NCBI GenBank assembly: GCA_932294295.1
Contig: OW028575.1
Location: 35,962,253 to 36,026,252, forward strand
Source: Alitta virens
Lineage: Eukaryota > Annelida > Polychaeta > Phyllodocida > Nereididae
Length of the DNA stretch: 64,000 nucleotides
Reading direction: 5' to 3'
Each line of letters opens with the position of its first letter. Position 1 is the stretch's first letter. Below the pieces are notes generated by a model that was given only the letters and a program-made list of their open reading frames with translations, had not been told where the DNA came from and made no database searches. This document shows, one piece after another, positions 27,047 to 38,710 of this stretch. A program made the position numbers and the translations under genes.

Positions 27047-27723
27047 GGTTGTTGATGTTGACAGGTTGTTGTTGTTGATAGCTCAATGTTTTTATCAGCT
27101 TAATGTTGTTGACAGATTGTTGTTGTTGACAGCTTAATGTTGTTGGCAGCTTAATGTTGTTGACAGCTTAATGTTGTTGGCAGCTTAATGTTGTTGGCAG
27201 CTTAATGTTGTTGGCAGCTCAATGTTGGCAGCTCAATGTTGTTTGCAGCTCAATTTTGTTGGCAGCTCAATTTTGTTGACAGAATGTTGTTGTTGACAGC
27301 TTAATGTTGTTGGCAGCTTAATGTTGTTAACAGCTCAATGCTATTGGCAGCTAGATTTTGTTGGCAGCTTAATGTTGTTGACAACTTAATGTTGTCGACA
27401 GCTTAATATTGTTAACAGATTAATGTTGTTGAGAGATTAATGTTGTTGACAGGTTGTTGTTGCTGACAGTTTGTTGTTGTTGCCAGGTTGTTGTTGTTGT
27501 TGTTGTTGACAGGTTGTTGTTGTTGTTGTTGACAGCTTGTTGTTGACAGGTTGATGTTGTTGACTGTTGGTTGTTGCTGACATTTTCTTGTTGCTGACAG
27601 CTCAATATTGTGGACAGCTCAATGATGTTGACAGCTTAATGTTGTGGACAGCTTAATGTTGTGGACAGCTTAATGTTGTTGACAGCTTAATGTTGTTGAC
27701 AGCTTAATGTTGTTGATAGCTTG

Positions 27724-27726
27724 TTA
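27724..27726. other. Orientation switch 2 (reversed to +)
   Basis: The reversed block runs GATAGCTTGTTA, as elsewhere in GATAGCTTGTTATTG. The next bases TTAAGCTGCC are the normal + motif. TTA is shared by both sides. The seam reads AGCTT-GTT-AAGCT, a 5-bp inverted repeat around 3 bases, which follows from joining opposite-orientation unit ends. Confidence 0.88.
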
Positions 27727-29145
27727 AGCTGCCAACAACATTAAGCTGCCAACAACAACAATCGGCCAACAACAACAATCTGTCAACAACAACAATCTGT
27801 CAACAACAACAATCAGTCAACAACAATCTGATAACAACTATTTGTCAACAACAATCTGTCAACAACAACATTATGTCAACAACAACATTCTGTCAACAAA
27901 ATTGAGCTTGCAACAAATCTGAGCTGTTAAAAAATCTGAGCTGCCAACAACACTGAGCTGCCAACAACATTAAGCTGCCAACAACATTAAGCTGTCAAAA
28001 AATTAAGCTGCCAACAACATTGAGCTGCCAAAAATATTAAGCTGCCAGCAACATCATGAAGCTGCCGACAACATGAAGTTGCCTCCAACATGAAGCTGCC
28101 GACAACATTAAGCTGCCGACAACATTAAGCTGTCAACAACAACAATCTGTCAACAGCAACCAACTGTCAGGAACAACCAATTGTCAACAACAACCGTCAA
28201 CAACAAAAAGCTGTCAACAACATTAATCTCTCAACAACATTAAGCTGGCTAACAACATTAAGCTGTCAACAACAACAACCTGTCAACAACGTTAAGCTGT
28301 CAACAACATTAAGCTGTCAACAACATTAAGCTGTCAACAACATGAAGCTGTCAACAACATTAAGCTGTCAACAACATTAAGCTGTCAACAACATTAAGCT
28401 GCCAACAACATTGTGCTGCCAACAACATTAAGCTGCCAACAACATTATGCTGTTGCCAACTACAAGCTGTAAACAACAACAAACTGTCAACAACAACAAT
28501 CTCTCATCAACTTCCAACTGTCAACAACAACCAACTGTCAACAACAACCGTCAACAGGAACCAACTCTGAAGAACAACCTGTCAACAACAACAACAACCT
28601 TTCAGCAACAACAACCTGTCAGCAACAACAATCTGTCAAGAAGAGCAACCTGTCAACAACATCAATCTGTCAACAATAACAAGCTGTCAACAACAACAAC
28701 CTGTCAACAACAACAACCTGTCAACATCAACAACAACCTGTCAACAACAACAACAACTTTTCAGCAACAACAACCTGTCAGCAACAACAATCTGTCAAGA
28801 AGAGCAATCTGTCAACAACATCAATCTGTCAACAATAACAAGCTGTCAACAACAATAACCTGTCAACAACAATAACCTGTCAGCAAAAACAACCTGTATA
28901 CAACAACAATCTGTCAAGAAGAGCAAGCTTTCAACAACAGCAATCAGTCAACAATAACAAGCTATCAACAACATTAAGCTATCAACAACATTAAGCTATC
29001 AACATTAAGCTGTCAACAACATTAAGCTGTCAACAACATTAGGCTGTCAACAACATTAAGCTGTCAACATCATTGAGCTGTCAACAACATTGAGCTGTCA
29101 GCAACAACAAACTGTCAACAACAACCAACTGTCAACAACATCAAG
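27724..29145 (+). repeat. Inverted duplication, left arm (~1.42 kb)
   Basis: This arm pairs in reverse complement with about 30,569-32,011; the sum of paired coordinates stays at about 59,713-59,735 along its length. Rare variants are shared: CAACTATTTGTC near 27,836 (partner near 31,895), AACAAAAAGCTG at 28,203 (partner 31,525), CTGGCTAAC near 28,246 (partner near 31,487), CATGAAGCTGTC at 28,341 (partner near 31,375) and AACTTTTCAGC near 28,756 (partner near 30,957). Most other copies lack these, so the arms derive from one sequence. Confidence 0.85.
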
Positions 29146-30461
29146 CTGTCAACAACAACAACAACAACAACCTGTCAACAACAAAAACCTGTCAACAACA
29201 ACAACCTGTTAACAACAACAACCTGTCAACAACAAGAACAACAACAACCTGGCAACAACAACAAACTGTCAGCAACATCAACCTGTCAACAACATTAATC
29301 TGTCAACAACATTAAGCTGCCAACAACATTAAGCTGCCAACAACATCAAGCTGCCAACAACATTAAGCTGTCAACAACATTAAGCTGTCAACAACATTAA
29401 GCTGTCAACATCAACAATCTGTCAACATCAACAATCTGTCAACATCAACAATCTGTCAAAAACATTAAGCTGTCAACATAATTGAGCTGTCAGCAACATT
29501 GAGCTGTCAGCAACAAGAACCTGTCAACAACAACCAACTGTTAACAACACCAAGCTGTCAACAACAACAACAACCTGTCAACATCAACAACCTGTCAACA
29601 ACAACAACCTGTCAACAACAACAACCTGTCCACAACAACAACAACAACAACAACAACCTGGCAACAACAACAAACTGTCAGCAACAACAACCTGTCAACA
29701 ACATTAATCTGTCAACAACATTAAGTTGTCAACAACATTAAGCTGCCAACAAAATTGAGCTGCCAACAGCATTGAGCTTTTTACAACATTAAGCTGCCAA
29801 CAACATTAAGCTGTCAACAACAACATTCTGTCAACAAAATTGAGCTGCCAAAAAAATTGAGCTGCCAACAAAATTAAGCTGCCAACAACATTAAGCTGCC
29901 AATAACATTAAGCTGCCAACAACATTTAGCTGTCAACATCAACAACCTGCCAACAACATTAAGCTGTCAACAACAACAATCTGTCAACAACGTTAGGCTG
30001 CCAACAACATTGAGCTGCCAACAATATTAAGCTGCCAGCAACATTATGAAGCTGCCGACAGCATGAAGTTGCCGACAACATGAAGCTGCCGACAACATTA
30101 AGCTGCCTACAACATTAAGCTGTCAACAACAACAATCTGTCAACAGCAACCAACTGTCAGCAACAACTAATTGTCAACAACAACCGTCAACAACAACAAA
30201 CTGTCAGCAACATTATGAAGCTGCCGACAACATGAAGTTGGCGACAACATGAAGCTGCCGACAACATTAATCTCTCAACAACATTATGCTGGCAAACAAC
30301 ATTCAGCTGTCAACAACATTGTGCTGCCAAAAACATTATGCTGTCACCAACAACAAGCTGTAAACAAGAACAAACTGTCAACAACAACAACCTGTCAACA
30401 ACAACAACAACAACAACATCCTGGCAACAACAACAACCTGTCAGCAACAGCAACCGGTCAG
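29146..30461 (+). repeat. Diverged satellite between the inverted arms
   Basis: This stretch is still built of ~17-bp units but contains arrangements not seen elsewhere in the window: three CATCAACAATCTGTCAA-type units at about 29,408-29,460, a long CAA run at 29,633-29,657, CTGCCAATAACATTAAG near 29,895, a second version of the CATTATGAAG / CTGCCGAC block near 30,045-30,110 repeated in short form near 30,210-30,265, and (CAA)n near 30,397-30,417. Together with the orientation switch at 30,473 it forms the spacer of the inverted duplication. Confidence 0.8.
29633..29657 (+). repeat. (CAA)8 microsatellite run
   Basis: Twenty-five bases of uninterrupted CAA repeat inside the satellite, one of the longest triplet runs in the window. 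It probably arose by triplet slippage within a unit. Confidence 0.9.
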
Positions 30462-30486
30462 CAACAACAACAGCTTGTTGTTGTTG
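30462..30486. other. Orientation switch 3 with short hairpin
   Basis: The + block ends in CAACAACAACA (30,462-30,472) and the reversed block begins with TGTTGTTGTTG (30,476-30,486), separated by GCT. These 11-base arms are perfect reverse complements around a 3-base loop. Upstream of the arms the sequence matches the + motif GTCAGCAACAACAAC; downstream it matches the reversed motif TTGACAGGTTGTTTTTGTTG. Confidence 0.88.
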
Positions 30487-30568
30487 ACAGGTTGTTTTTG
30501 TTGAGATGTTGTTGTTGTTGAGAGGTTGTTGTTGTTGACAGGTTGTTGTTGTTGACAGCCTGTTGTTG

Positions 30569-32011
30569 ACAGGTTGATGTTGTTGACAGTTGGTTGTTGT
30601 TGACAGTTTGTTGTTGCTGACAGCTCAATGTTGTTGACAGCTCAATGATGTTGACAGCTTAATGTTGTTGACAGCCTAATGTTTTTGACAGCTTAATGTT
30701 GTTGACAGCTTAATGTTGATAGCTTAATGTTGTTGATAGCTTAATGTTGTTGATAGCTTGTTATTGTTGACTGATTGCTGTTGTTGAAAGCTTGCTCTTC
30801 TTGACAGATTGTTGTTGTATACAGGTTGTTTTTGCTGACAGGTTGTTGTTGTTGACAGGTTATTGTTGTTGACATCTTGTTATTGTTGACAGATTGATGT
30901 TGTTGACAGATTGCTCTTCTTGACAGATTGTTGTTGCTGACAGGTTGTTGTTGCTGAAAAGTTGTTGTTGTTGTTGACAGGTTGTTGTTGATGTTGACAG
31001 GTTGTTGTTGTTGAGAGGTTGTTGTTGTTGACAGCTTGTTATTGTTGACAGATTGATGTTGTTGACAGGTTGCTCTTCTTGACAGATTGTTGTTGCTGAC
31101 AGGTTGTTGTTGCTGAAAGGTTGTTGTTGTTGTTGACAGGTTGTTCTTCAGAGTTGGTTCCTGTTGACGGTTGTTGTTGACAGTTGGTTGTTGTTGACGT
31201 TTGGAAGTTGATGAGAGATTGTTGTTGTTGACAGTTTGTTGTTGTTTACAGCTTGTTGTTGGCGACAGCATAATGTTGTTGGCAGCTTAATGTTGTTGGC
31301 AGCACAATGTTGTTGGCAGCTTAATGTTGTTGACAGCTTAATGTTGTTGACAGCTTAATGTTGTTGACAGCTTCATGTTGTTGACAGCTTAATGTTGTTG
31401 ACAGCTTAATGTTGTTGACAGCTTAATGTTGTTGACAGCTTAACGTTGTTGACAGGTTGTTGTTGTTGACAGCTTAATGTTGTTAGCCAGCTTAATGTTG
31501 TTGAGAGATTAATGTTGTTGACAGCTTTTTGTTGTTGACGGTTGTTGTTGACAATTGGTTGTTCCTGACAGTTGGTTGCTGTTGACAGATTGTTGTTGTT
31601 GACAGCTTAATGTTGTCGGCAGCTTAATGTTGTCGGCAGCTTCATGTTGGAGGCAACTTCATGTTGTCGGCAGCTTCATGATGTTGCTGGCAGCTTAATA
31701 TTTTTGGCAGCTCAATGTTGTTGGCAGCTTAATTTTTTGACAGCTTAATGTTGCTGGCAGCTTAATGTTGTTGGCAGCTCAGTGTTGTTGGCAGCTCAGA
31801 TTTTTTAACAGCTCAGATTTGTTGCAAGCTCAATTTTGTTGACAGAATGTTGTTGTTGACATAATGTTGTTGTTGACAGATTGTTGTTGACAAATAGTTG
31901 TTGTCAGATTGTTGTTGACTGATTGTTGTTGTTGACAGATTGTTGTTGTTGACAGATTGTTGTTGTTGGCCGATTGTTGTTGTTGGCAGCTTAATGTTGT
32001 TGGCAGCTTAA
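30569..32011 (-). repeat. Inverted duplication, right arm (~1.44 kb)
   Basis: Reverse complement of 27,724-29,145, beginning at the GTTGATGTTGTTGACAG unit and ending in the GGCCGATTG and GGCAGCTTAATG units around 31,968-32,011. It shares the rare variants listed for the left arm. Small differences (GACAACAAC versus GATAACAAC; one CTGCC unit with CAGC versus CAAC; one TTATTG unit instead of two) show it is not perfect. Confidence 0.85.
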
Positions 32012-35000
32012 TGTTGTTGGCAGCTTAATGTTCTTGACAGGTTGTTGTTGCTGACAGGTTGTTGTTGTTGACAGCTTGTTATTGTTGACAGATTGATGTT
32101 GTTGACAGATTGCTCTTCTTCACAGATTATTGTTGCTGACAGGTTGTTGTTGCTGAAAGGTTGTTGTTGTTGTCGACAGGTTGTTGTTGATGTTGACAGG
32201 TTGTTGTTGTTGACAGGTTGTTGTTGTTGACAGGTTGCTCTTCTTGACAGATTGTTGTTGCTGACAGGTTGTTGTTGCTGAAAGGTTGTTGTTGTTGTTG
32301 ACAGGTTGTTCTTCAGAGTTGGTTCCTGTTGAGGGTTGTTGTTGACAGTTGGTTGTTGTTGACAGTTGGAAGTTGATGAGAGAATGTTGTTGTTGACAGT
32401 TTGTTGTTGTTTACAGCTTGTTGTTGGTGACAGCATAATGTTGTTGGCAGCTTAATGTTGTTGGCAGCACAATGTTGTTGGCAGCTTAATGTTGTTGACA
32501 GCTTAATGTTGTTGACAGCTTAATGTTGTTGACAGCTTAATGTTGTTGAGAGATTAACGTTGTTGACAGGTTGTTGTTGTTGACGGTTGTTGTTGACAAT
32601 TGGTTGTTCCTGACAGTTGGTTGCTGTTGACAGATTGTTGTTGTTGACAGCTTAATGTTGGCGGCAGCTTAATGTTGTCGGCAGCTTCATGTTGGAGGCA
32701 ACTTCATGTTGTCGGCAGCTTCATGATGTTGCTGGCAGCTTAATATTTTTGGCAGCTCAATGTTGTTGGCAGCTTAATTTTTTGACTGCTTAATGTTGTT
32801 GGCAGCTTAATGTTGTTGGCAGCTCAGTGTTGTTGGCAGCTCAGATTTTTTAACAGCTCAGATTTGTTGCAAGCTCAATTTTGTTGACAGAATGTTGTTG
32901 TTGTCATAATGTTGTTGTTGACAGATTGTTGTTGACAGATTGTTGTTGTCAGATTGTTGTTGACTGATTGTTGTTGACTGATTGTTGTTGTTGACAGATT
33001 GTTGTTGTTGACAGATTGTTGTTGTTGGCCGATTGTTGTTGTTGGCAGCTTAATGTTGTTGGCAGCTTAATGTTGTTGGCAGCTTAATGTTGTTGACAGG
33101 TTGTTGTTGCTGACAGTTTGTTGTTGTTGACAGGTTGTTGTTGATGTTGACAGGTTGTTGTTGTTGACAGGTTGTTGTTGTTGACAGGTTGTTGTTGTTG
33201 ACAGCTTGTTATTGTTGACAGATTGATGTTGTTGACAGGTTGCTCTTCTTGACAGATTGTTGTTGCAGACAGGTTGTTGTTGCTGAAAGGTTGTTGTTGT
33301 TGACAGGTTGTTCTTTAGAGTTGGTTCCTGTTGACGGTTGTTGTTGACAGTTGGTTGTTGTTGACAGTTGGAAGTTGATGACAGATTGTTGTTGTTGACA
33401 GTTTGTTGTTGTTTACAGCTTGTTGTTGGTGACAGCATAATGTTGTTGGCAGCTTAATGTTGTTGGCAGCACAATGTTGTTGGCAGCTTAATGTTGTTGA
33501 CAGATTGTTGTTGTTGACAGCTTAATGTTGTTTGCCAGCTTAATGTTGTTGACAGCTTAATGTCGTTGACAGCTTAATGTTGTTTTCGGATTAATGTTAT
33601 TGACAGCTTGTTGTTGTTGACATACTGTTGTTGTTGACAGCTTGTTGTTCAGAGGTGGTTGCTGTTGACGGTTGTAGTTGACAGTTGTTGTTGACAAGTG
33701 GTTGTTGTTGACAGATTGTTATTGTTGATAGCTCAATGTTGTTGGCAGCTCAATGTTGTTGGCAGCTCAATGTTGTTGGCAGCTCAATTTTGTTGGCAGC
33801 TCAATTTTGTTGGGAGCTCATTTTGTTGACAGAATGTTGTTGTTGACAGCTTAATGTTGTTGGCAGCTTAATGTTGTTGACAACTTAATGTTGTTGACAG
33901 ATAAATGTTGTTGACAGGTTGTTGTTGCTAACAGTTTGTTGTTGTTGCCAGGTTGTTGTTGTTGTTGTTGACAGGTTGTTGTTGTTGTTGACAGGTTGTT
34001 GTTGACAGGTTGATGTTGTTGACAGTTGGTTGTTTGTTGACAGTTTCTTGTTGCTGACAGGTCAATGTTGTTGACAGCTCAATGATGTTGACAGCTTATT
34101 GTTGTTGACAGCTTAATGTTGTTGACAGCTTAATGTTGTTGACAGCTCAATGTTGACAGCTTGTTTTTGTTGACAGCGTGCTCTTCTTTACAGGTTGTTG
34201 TTGTTGACGGTTGTTGTTGACAATTGGTTGTTTCTGACAGTTGGTTGCTGTTGACAGATTGTTGTTGTTGACAGCTTAATGTTGTCGGCAGCTTAATGTT
34301 GTCGGCAGCTTCATGTTGGAGGCAACTTCATGTTGTCGGCAGCTTCATGATGTTGCTGGCAGCTTAATATTTTTGGCAGCTCAATGTTGTTGGCAGCTTT
34401 ATTTTTTGACAGCTTAATGTTGTTGGCAGCTTAATGTTGTTGGCAGCTCAGTGTTGTTGGCAGCTCAGATTTTTTAACAGCTCAGATGTGTTGCAAGCTC
34501 AATTTTGCTGACAGAATGTTGTTGTTGACAGATTGTTGTTGACAGATTGTTGTTGTCAGATTGTTGTTGACTGATTGTTGTTGACTGATTGTTGTTGTTG
34601 ACAGATTGTTGTTTTTGACAGATTGTTGTTGTTGGCCGATTGTTGTTGTTGGCAGCTTAATGTTGTTGGCAGCTTAATGTTGTTGGCAGCTTAATGTTCT
34701 TGACAGGTTGTTGTTGTTGACAGTTTGTTGTTGTTGACAGGTTGTTGTTGATGTTGACAGGTTGTTGTTGTTGACAGGTTGTTGACAGGTTGTTGTTGTT
34801 GACAGCTTGTTATTGTTGACAGATTGATGTTGTTGGCAGGTTGCTCTTCTTGACAGATTGTTGTTGCAGACAGGTTGTTGTTGCTGAAAGGTTGTTGTTG
34901 TTGACAGGTTGTTCTTCAGAGTTGGTTCCTGTTGACGGTTGTTGTTGACAGTTGGTTGTTGTTGACAGTTGGAAGTTGATGACAGATTGTTGTTGTTGAC

Positions 35001-38000
35001 AGTTTGTTGTTGTTTCCAGCTTGTTGTTGGTGACAGCATAATGTTGTTGGCAGCTTAATGTTGTTGGCAGCACAATGTTGTTGGCAGCTTAATGTTGTTG
35101 ACAGATTGTTGTTGTTGACAGCTTAATGTTGTTTGCCAGCTTAATGTTGTTGACAGCTTAATGTCGTTGACAGCTTAATGTTGTTTTCGGATTAATGTTA
35201 TTGACAGCTTGTTGTTGTTGACATACGGTTGTTGTTGACAGTTGTTGTTGACAAGTGGTTGTTGTTGACAGATTGTTATTGTTGATAGCTCAATGTTGTT
35301 GGCAGCTCAATGTTGTTGGCAGCTCAATGTTGTTGGCAGCTCAATGTTGTTGGCAGCTCAATTTTGTTGGCAGCTCAATTTTGTTGGGAGCTCATTTTGT
35401 TGACAGAATGTTGTTGTTGACAGCTTAATGTTGTTGGCAGCTTAATGTTGTTGACAACTTAATGTTGTTGACAGATTAATGTTGTTGACAGGTTGTTGTT
35501 GCTAACAGTTTATGGTTGTTGCCAGGTTGTTGTTGTTGTTGTCGTTGACAGGTTGTTGTTGTTGTTGTTGTTGTTGACAGGTTGTTGTTGACAGGTTGAT
35601 GTTGTTGACAGTTGGTTGTTGTTGACAGTTTCTTGTTGCTGACAGGTCAATGTTGTTGACAGCTCAATGATGTTGACAGCTTATTGTTTTTGACAGCTTA
35701 ATGTTGTTGACAGCTTAATGTTGTTGACAGCTTAATGTTGTTGACAGCTCAATGTTGACAGCTTGTTTTTGTTGACAGCTTGCTGTTGACAGGTTGATGT
35801 TGTTGACAGTTGGTTGTTGTTGACAGTTTGTTGTTGCTGACAGCTCAATGTTGTTGACAGCTCAATGATGTTGACAGCTTAATGTTGTTGACAGCCTAAT
35901 GTTGTTGACAGCTTAATGTTGTTGACAGCTTAATGTTGTTGATAGCTTAATGTTGTTGATAGCTTGTTATTGTTGACTGATTGCTGTTGTTGAAAGCTTG
36001 CTCTTCTTGACAGATTGTTGTTGTATACAGGTTGTTTTTGCTGACAGGTTGTTGTTGTTGACAGGTTGTTGTTGTTGACAGCTTGTTATTGTTGACAGAT
36101 TGATGTTGTTGACAGATTGCTCTTCTTGACAGATTGTTGTTGCTGACAGGTTGTTGTTGCTGAAAGGTTGTTGTTGTTGTTGTTGACAGGTTGTTGTTGA
36201 TGTTGACAGGTTGTTGTTGTTGACAGGTTGTTGTTGTTGACAGCTTGTTATTGTTGACAGATTGATGTTGTTGACAGGTTGCTCTTCTTGACAGATTGTT
36301 GTTGCTGACAGGTTGTTGTTGCTGAAAGGTTGTTGTTGTTGTTGACAGGTTGTTCTTCAGAGTTGGTTCCTGTTGACGGTTGTTGTTGACAGTTGGTTGT
36401 TGTTGACAGTTGGAAGTTGATGAGACATTGTTGTTGTTGACAGTTTGTTGTTGTTTACAGCTTGTTGTTGGTGACAGCATAATGTTGTTGGCAGCTTAAT
36501 GTTGTTCGCAGCACAATGTTGTTGGCAGCTTAATGTTGTTGACAGCTTAATGTTGTTGACAGCTTAATGTTGTTGACAGCTTAATGTTGTTGACAGCTTA
36601 ACGTTGTTGACAGGTTGTTGTTGTTGACAGCTTAATGTTGTTTGCCAGCTTAATGTTGTTGAGAGATTAATGTTGTTGACAGCTTGTTGTTGTTGACGGT
36701 TGTTGTTGACAATTGGTTGTTCCTGACAGTTGGTTGCTGTTGACAGATTGTTGTTGTTGACAGCTTAATGTTGTCGGCAGCTTAATGTTGTCGGCAGCTT
36801 CATGTTGGAGGCAACTTCATGTTGTCGGCAGCTTCATGATGTTGCTGGCAGCTTAATATTTTTGGCAGCTCAATGTTGTTGGCAGCTTAATTTTTTGACT
36901 GCTTAATGTTGATGGCAGCTTAATGTTGTTGGCAGCTCAGTGTTGTTGGCAGCTCAGATTTTTTAACAGCTCAGATTAGTTGCAAGCTCAATTTTGTTGA
37001 CAGAATGTTGTTGTTGTCATAATGTTGTTGTTGACAGATTGTTGTTGACAGATTGTTGTTGTCAGATTGTTGTTGACTGATTGTTGTTGACTGATTGTTG
37101 TTGTTGACAGATTGTTGTTGTTGACAGATTGTTGTTGTTGGCCGATTGTTGTTGTTGGCAGCTTAATGTTGTTGGCAGCTTAATGTTGTTGGCAGCTTAA
37201 TGTTCTTGACAGGTTGTTGTTGCTGACAGTTTGTTGTTGTTGACAGGTTGTTGTTGATGTTGACAGGTTGTTGTTGTTGACAGGTTGTTGTTGTTGAAAG
37301 GTTGTTGTTGTTGACAGCTTGTTATTGTTGACAGATTGATGTTGTTGACAGGTTGCTCTTCTTGACAGATTGTTGTTGCAGACAGGTTGTTGTTGCTGAA
37401 AGGTTGTTGTTGTTGACAGGTTGTTCTTCAGAGTTGGTTCCTGTTGACGGTTGTTGTTGACAGTTGGTTGTTGTTGACAGTTGGAAGTTGATGACAGATT
37501 GTTGGTGTTGACAGTTTGTTGTTGTTTACAGCTTGTTGTTGGTGACAGCATAATGTTGTTGGCAGCTTAATGTTGTTGGCAGCACAATGTTGTTGGCAGC
37601 TTAATGTTGTTGACAGATTGTTGTTGTTGACAGCTTAATGTTGTTTGCCAGCATAATGTTGTTGACAGCTTAATGTCGTTGACAGCTTAATGTTGTTTTC
37701 GGATTAATGTTATTGACAGCTTGTTGTTGTTGACATACTGTTGTTGTTGACAGCTTGTTTTTCAGAGGTGGTTGCTGTTGACGGTTGTTGTTGACAGTTG
37801 TTGTTGACAAGTGGTTGTTGTTGACAGATTGTTATTGTTGATAGCTCAATGTTGTTGGCAGCTCAATGTTGTTGGCAGCTCAATGTTGTTGGCAGCTCAA
37901 TTTTGTTGGCAGCTCAATTTTGTTGGGAGCTCATTTTGTTGACAGAATGTTGTTGTTGACAGCTTAATGTTGTTGACAGCTTAATGTTGTTGGCAGCTTA

Positions 38001-38710
38001 ATGTTGTTGACAACTTAATGTTGTTGACAGATTAATGTTGTTGACAGGTTGTTGTTGCTAACAGTTTGTTGTTGTTGCCAGGTTGTTGTTGTTGTTGTCG
38101 TTGACAGGTTGTTGTTGTTGTTGTTGACAGGTTGTTGTTGACAGGTTGATGTTGTTGACAGTTGGTTGTTGTTGACAGTTTCTTGTTGCTGACAGGTCAA
38201 TGTTGTTGACAGTTCAATGATGTTGACAGCTTATTGTTGTTGACAGCTTAATGTTGTTGACAGCTCAATGATGTTGACAGCTTATTGTTGTTGACAGCTT
38301 AATGTTGTTGACAGCTTAATGTTGTTGACAGCTTAATGTTGTTGACAGCTCAATGTTGACAGCTTGTTTTTGTTGACAGCTTGCTCTTCTTTACAGGTTG
38401 TTGTTGTTGACAGGTTGTTCTTTAGTGTTGGTTCCTGTTGACGGTTGTTGTTAACAGTTCGTTGTTGTTGTTGACAGCTTGTTGTTGTTGACAGGTTGTT
38501 TTTGTTGAGATGTTGTTGTTGTTGAGAGGTTGTTGTTGTTGACAGGTTGTTGTTGTTGACAGGTTGATGTTGTTGACAGTTGGTTGTTGTTGACAGTTTG
38601 TTGTTGCTGACAGCTCAATGTTGTTGACAGCTCAATGATGTTGACAGCTTAATGTTGTTGACAGGCTAATGTTGTTGACAGCTTAATGTTGTTGACAGCT
38701 TAATGTTGAT
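31990..38710 (-). repeat. ~8.66-kb higher-order repeat, copy 1 segment
   Basis: Markers in this 6.7-kb segment recur 8,644 bp downstream at its left end and 8,661, 8,670, 8,698 and 8,678 bp downstream further right; the changes in offset are multiples of, or close to, one unit. It contains three GTTTTCGG markers (33,582; 35,183; 37,695) and several CTTCATGATG blocks. A shared peculiarity of both copies is GTTGTTTCCAGC (near 35,012 and 43,682) in place of GTTGTTTACAGC. Confidence 0.85.

Larger units (their letters stand above)
26549..27726 (-). repeat. Short reversed satellite block (~1.18 kb)
   Basis: Units read CTTAATGTTGTTGACAG on the + strand, the reverse complement of the flanking blocks. 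Variants include CTTGCTCTTCTTTACAG (26,787-26,810 region), TTGTTGGTGACAGCATAATG-type marker units, a run of GGCAGCTTAATGTTGTT units (about 27,140-27,220), and AGCTCAATTTTGTTGGC units (27,245-27,280). Its first third holds a 291-bp tandem duplication. Divergence from the main repeats is higher than among the S copies to the left, for example GCTTATTGTTGG in place of GCTTGTTGTTGG. Confidence 0.92.
27727..30474 (+). repeat. Inner + satellite block (~2.75 kb)
   Basis: Units return to the CTGTCAACAACATTAAG orientation. The first ~1.42 kb (to about 29,145) follows S-like order: CGGCC near 27,763, the CTGCC block with CATCATGAAG near 28,050, the marker block near 28,450-28,570, AAGAAGAGC units near 28,635, 28,797 and 28,915, then CTATC units near 28,970. 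It is the left arm of a large inverted duplication. The remainder (29,146-30,474) is a more diverged set of units described separately. Confidence 0.93.

Noticed and set aside
27724..32011. Terminal inverted repeats of a DNA transposon
   Set aside because: The inverted arms are themselves satellite, the spacer has no transposase-like frame, and no target-site duplication was evident.
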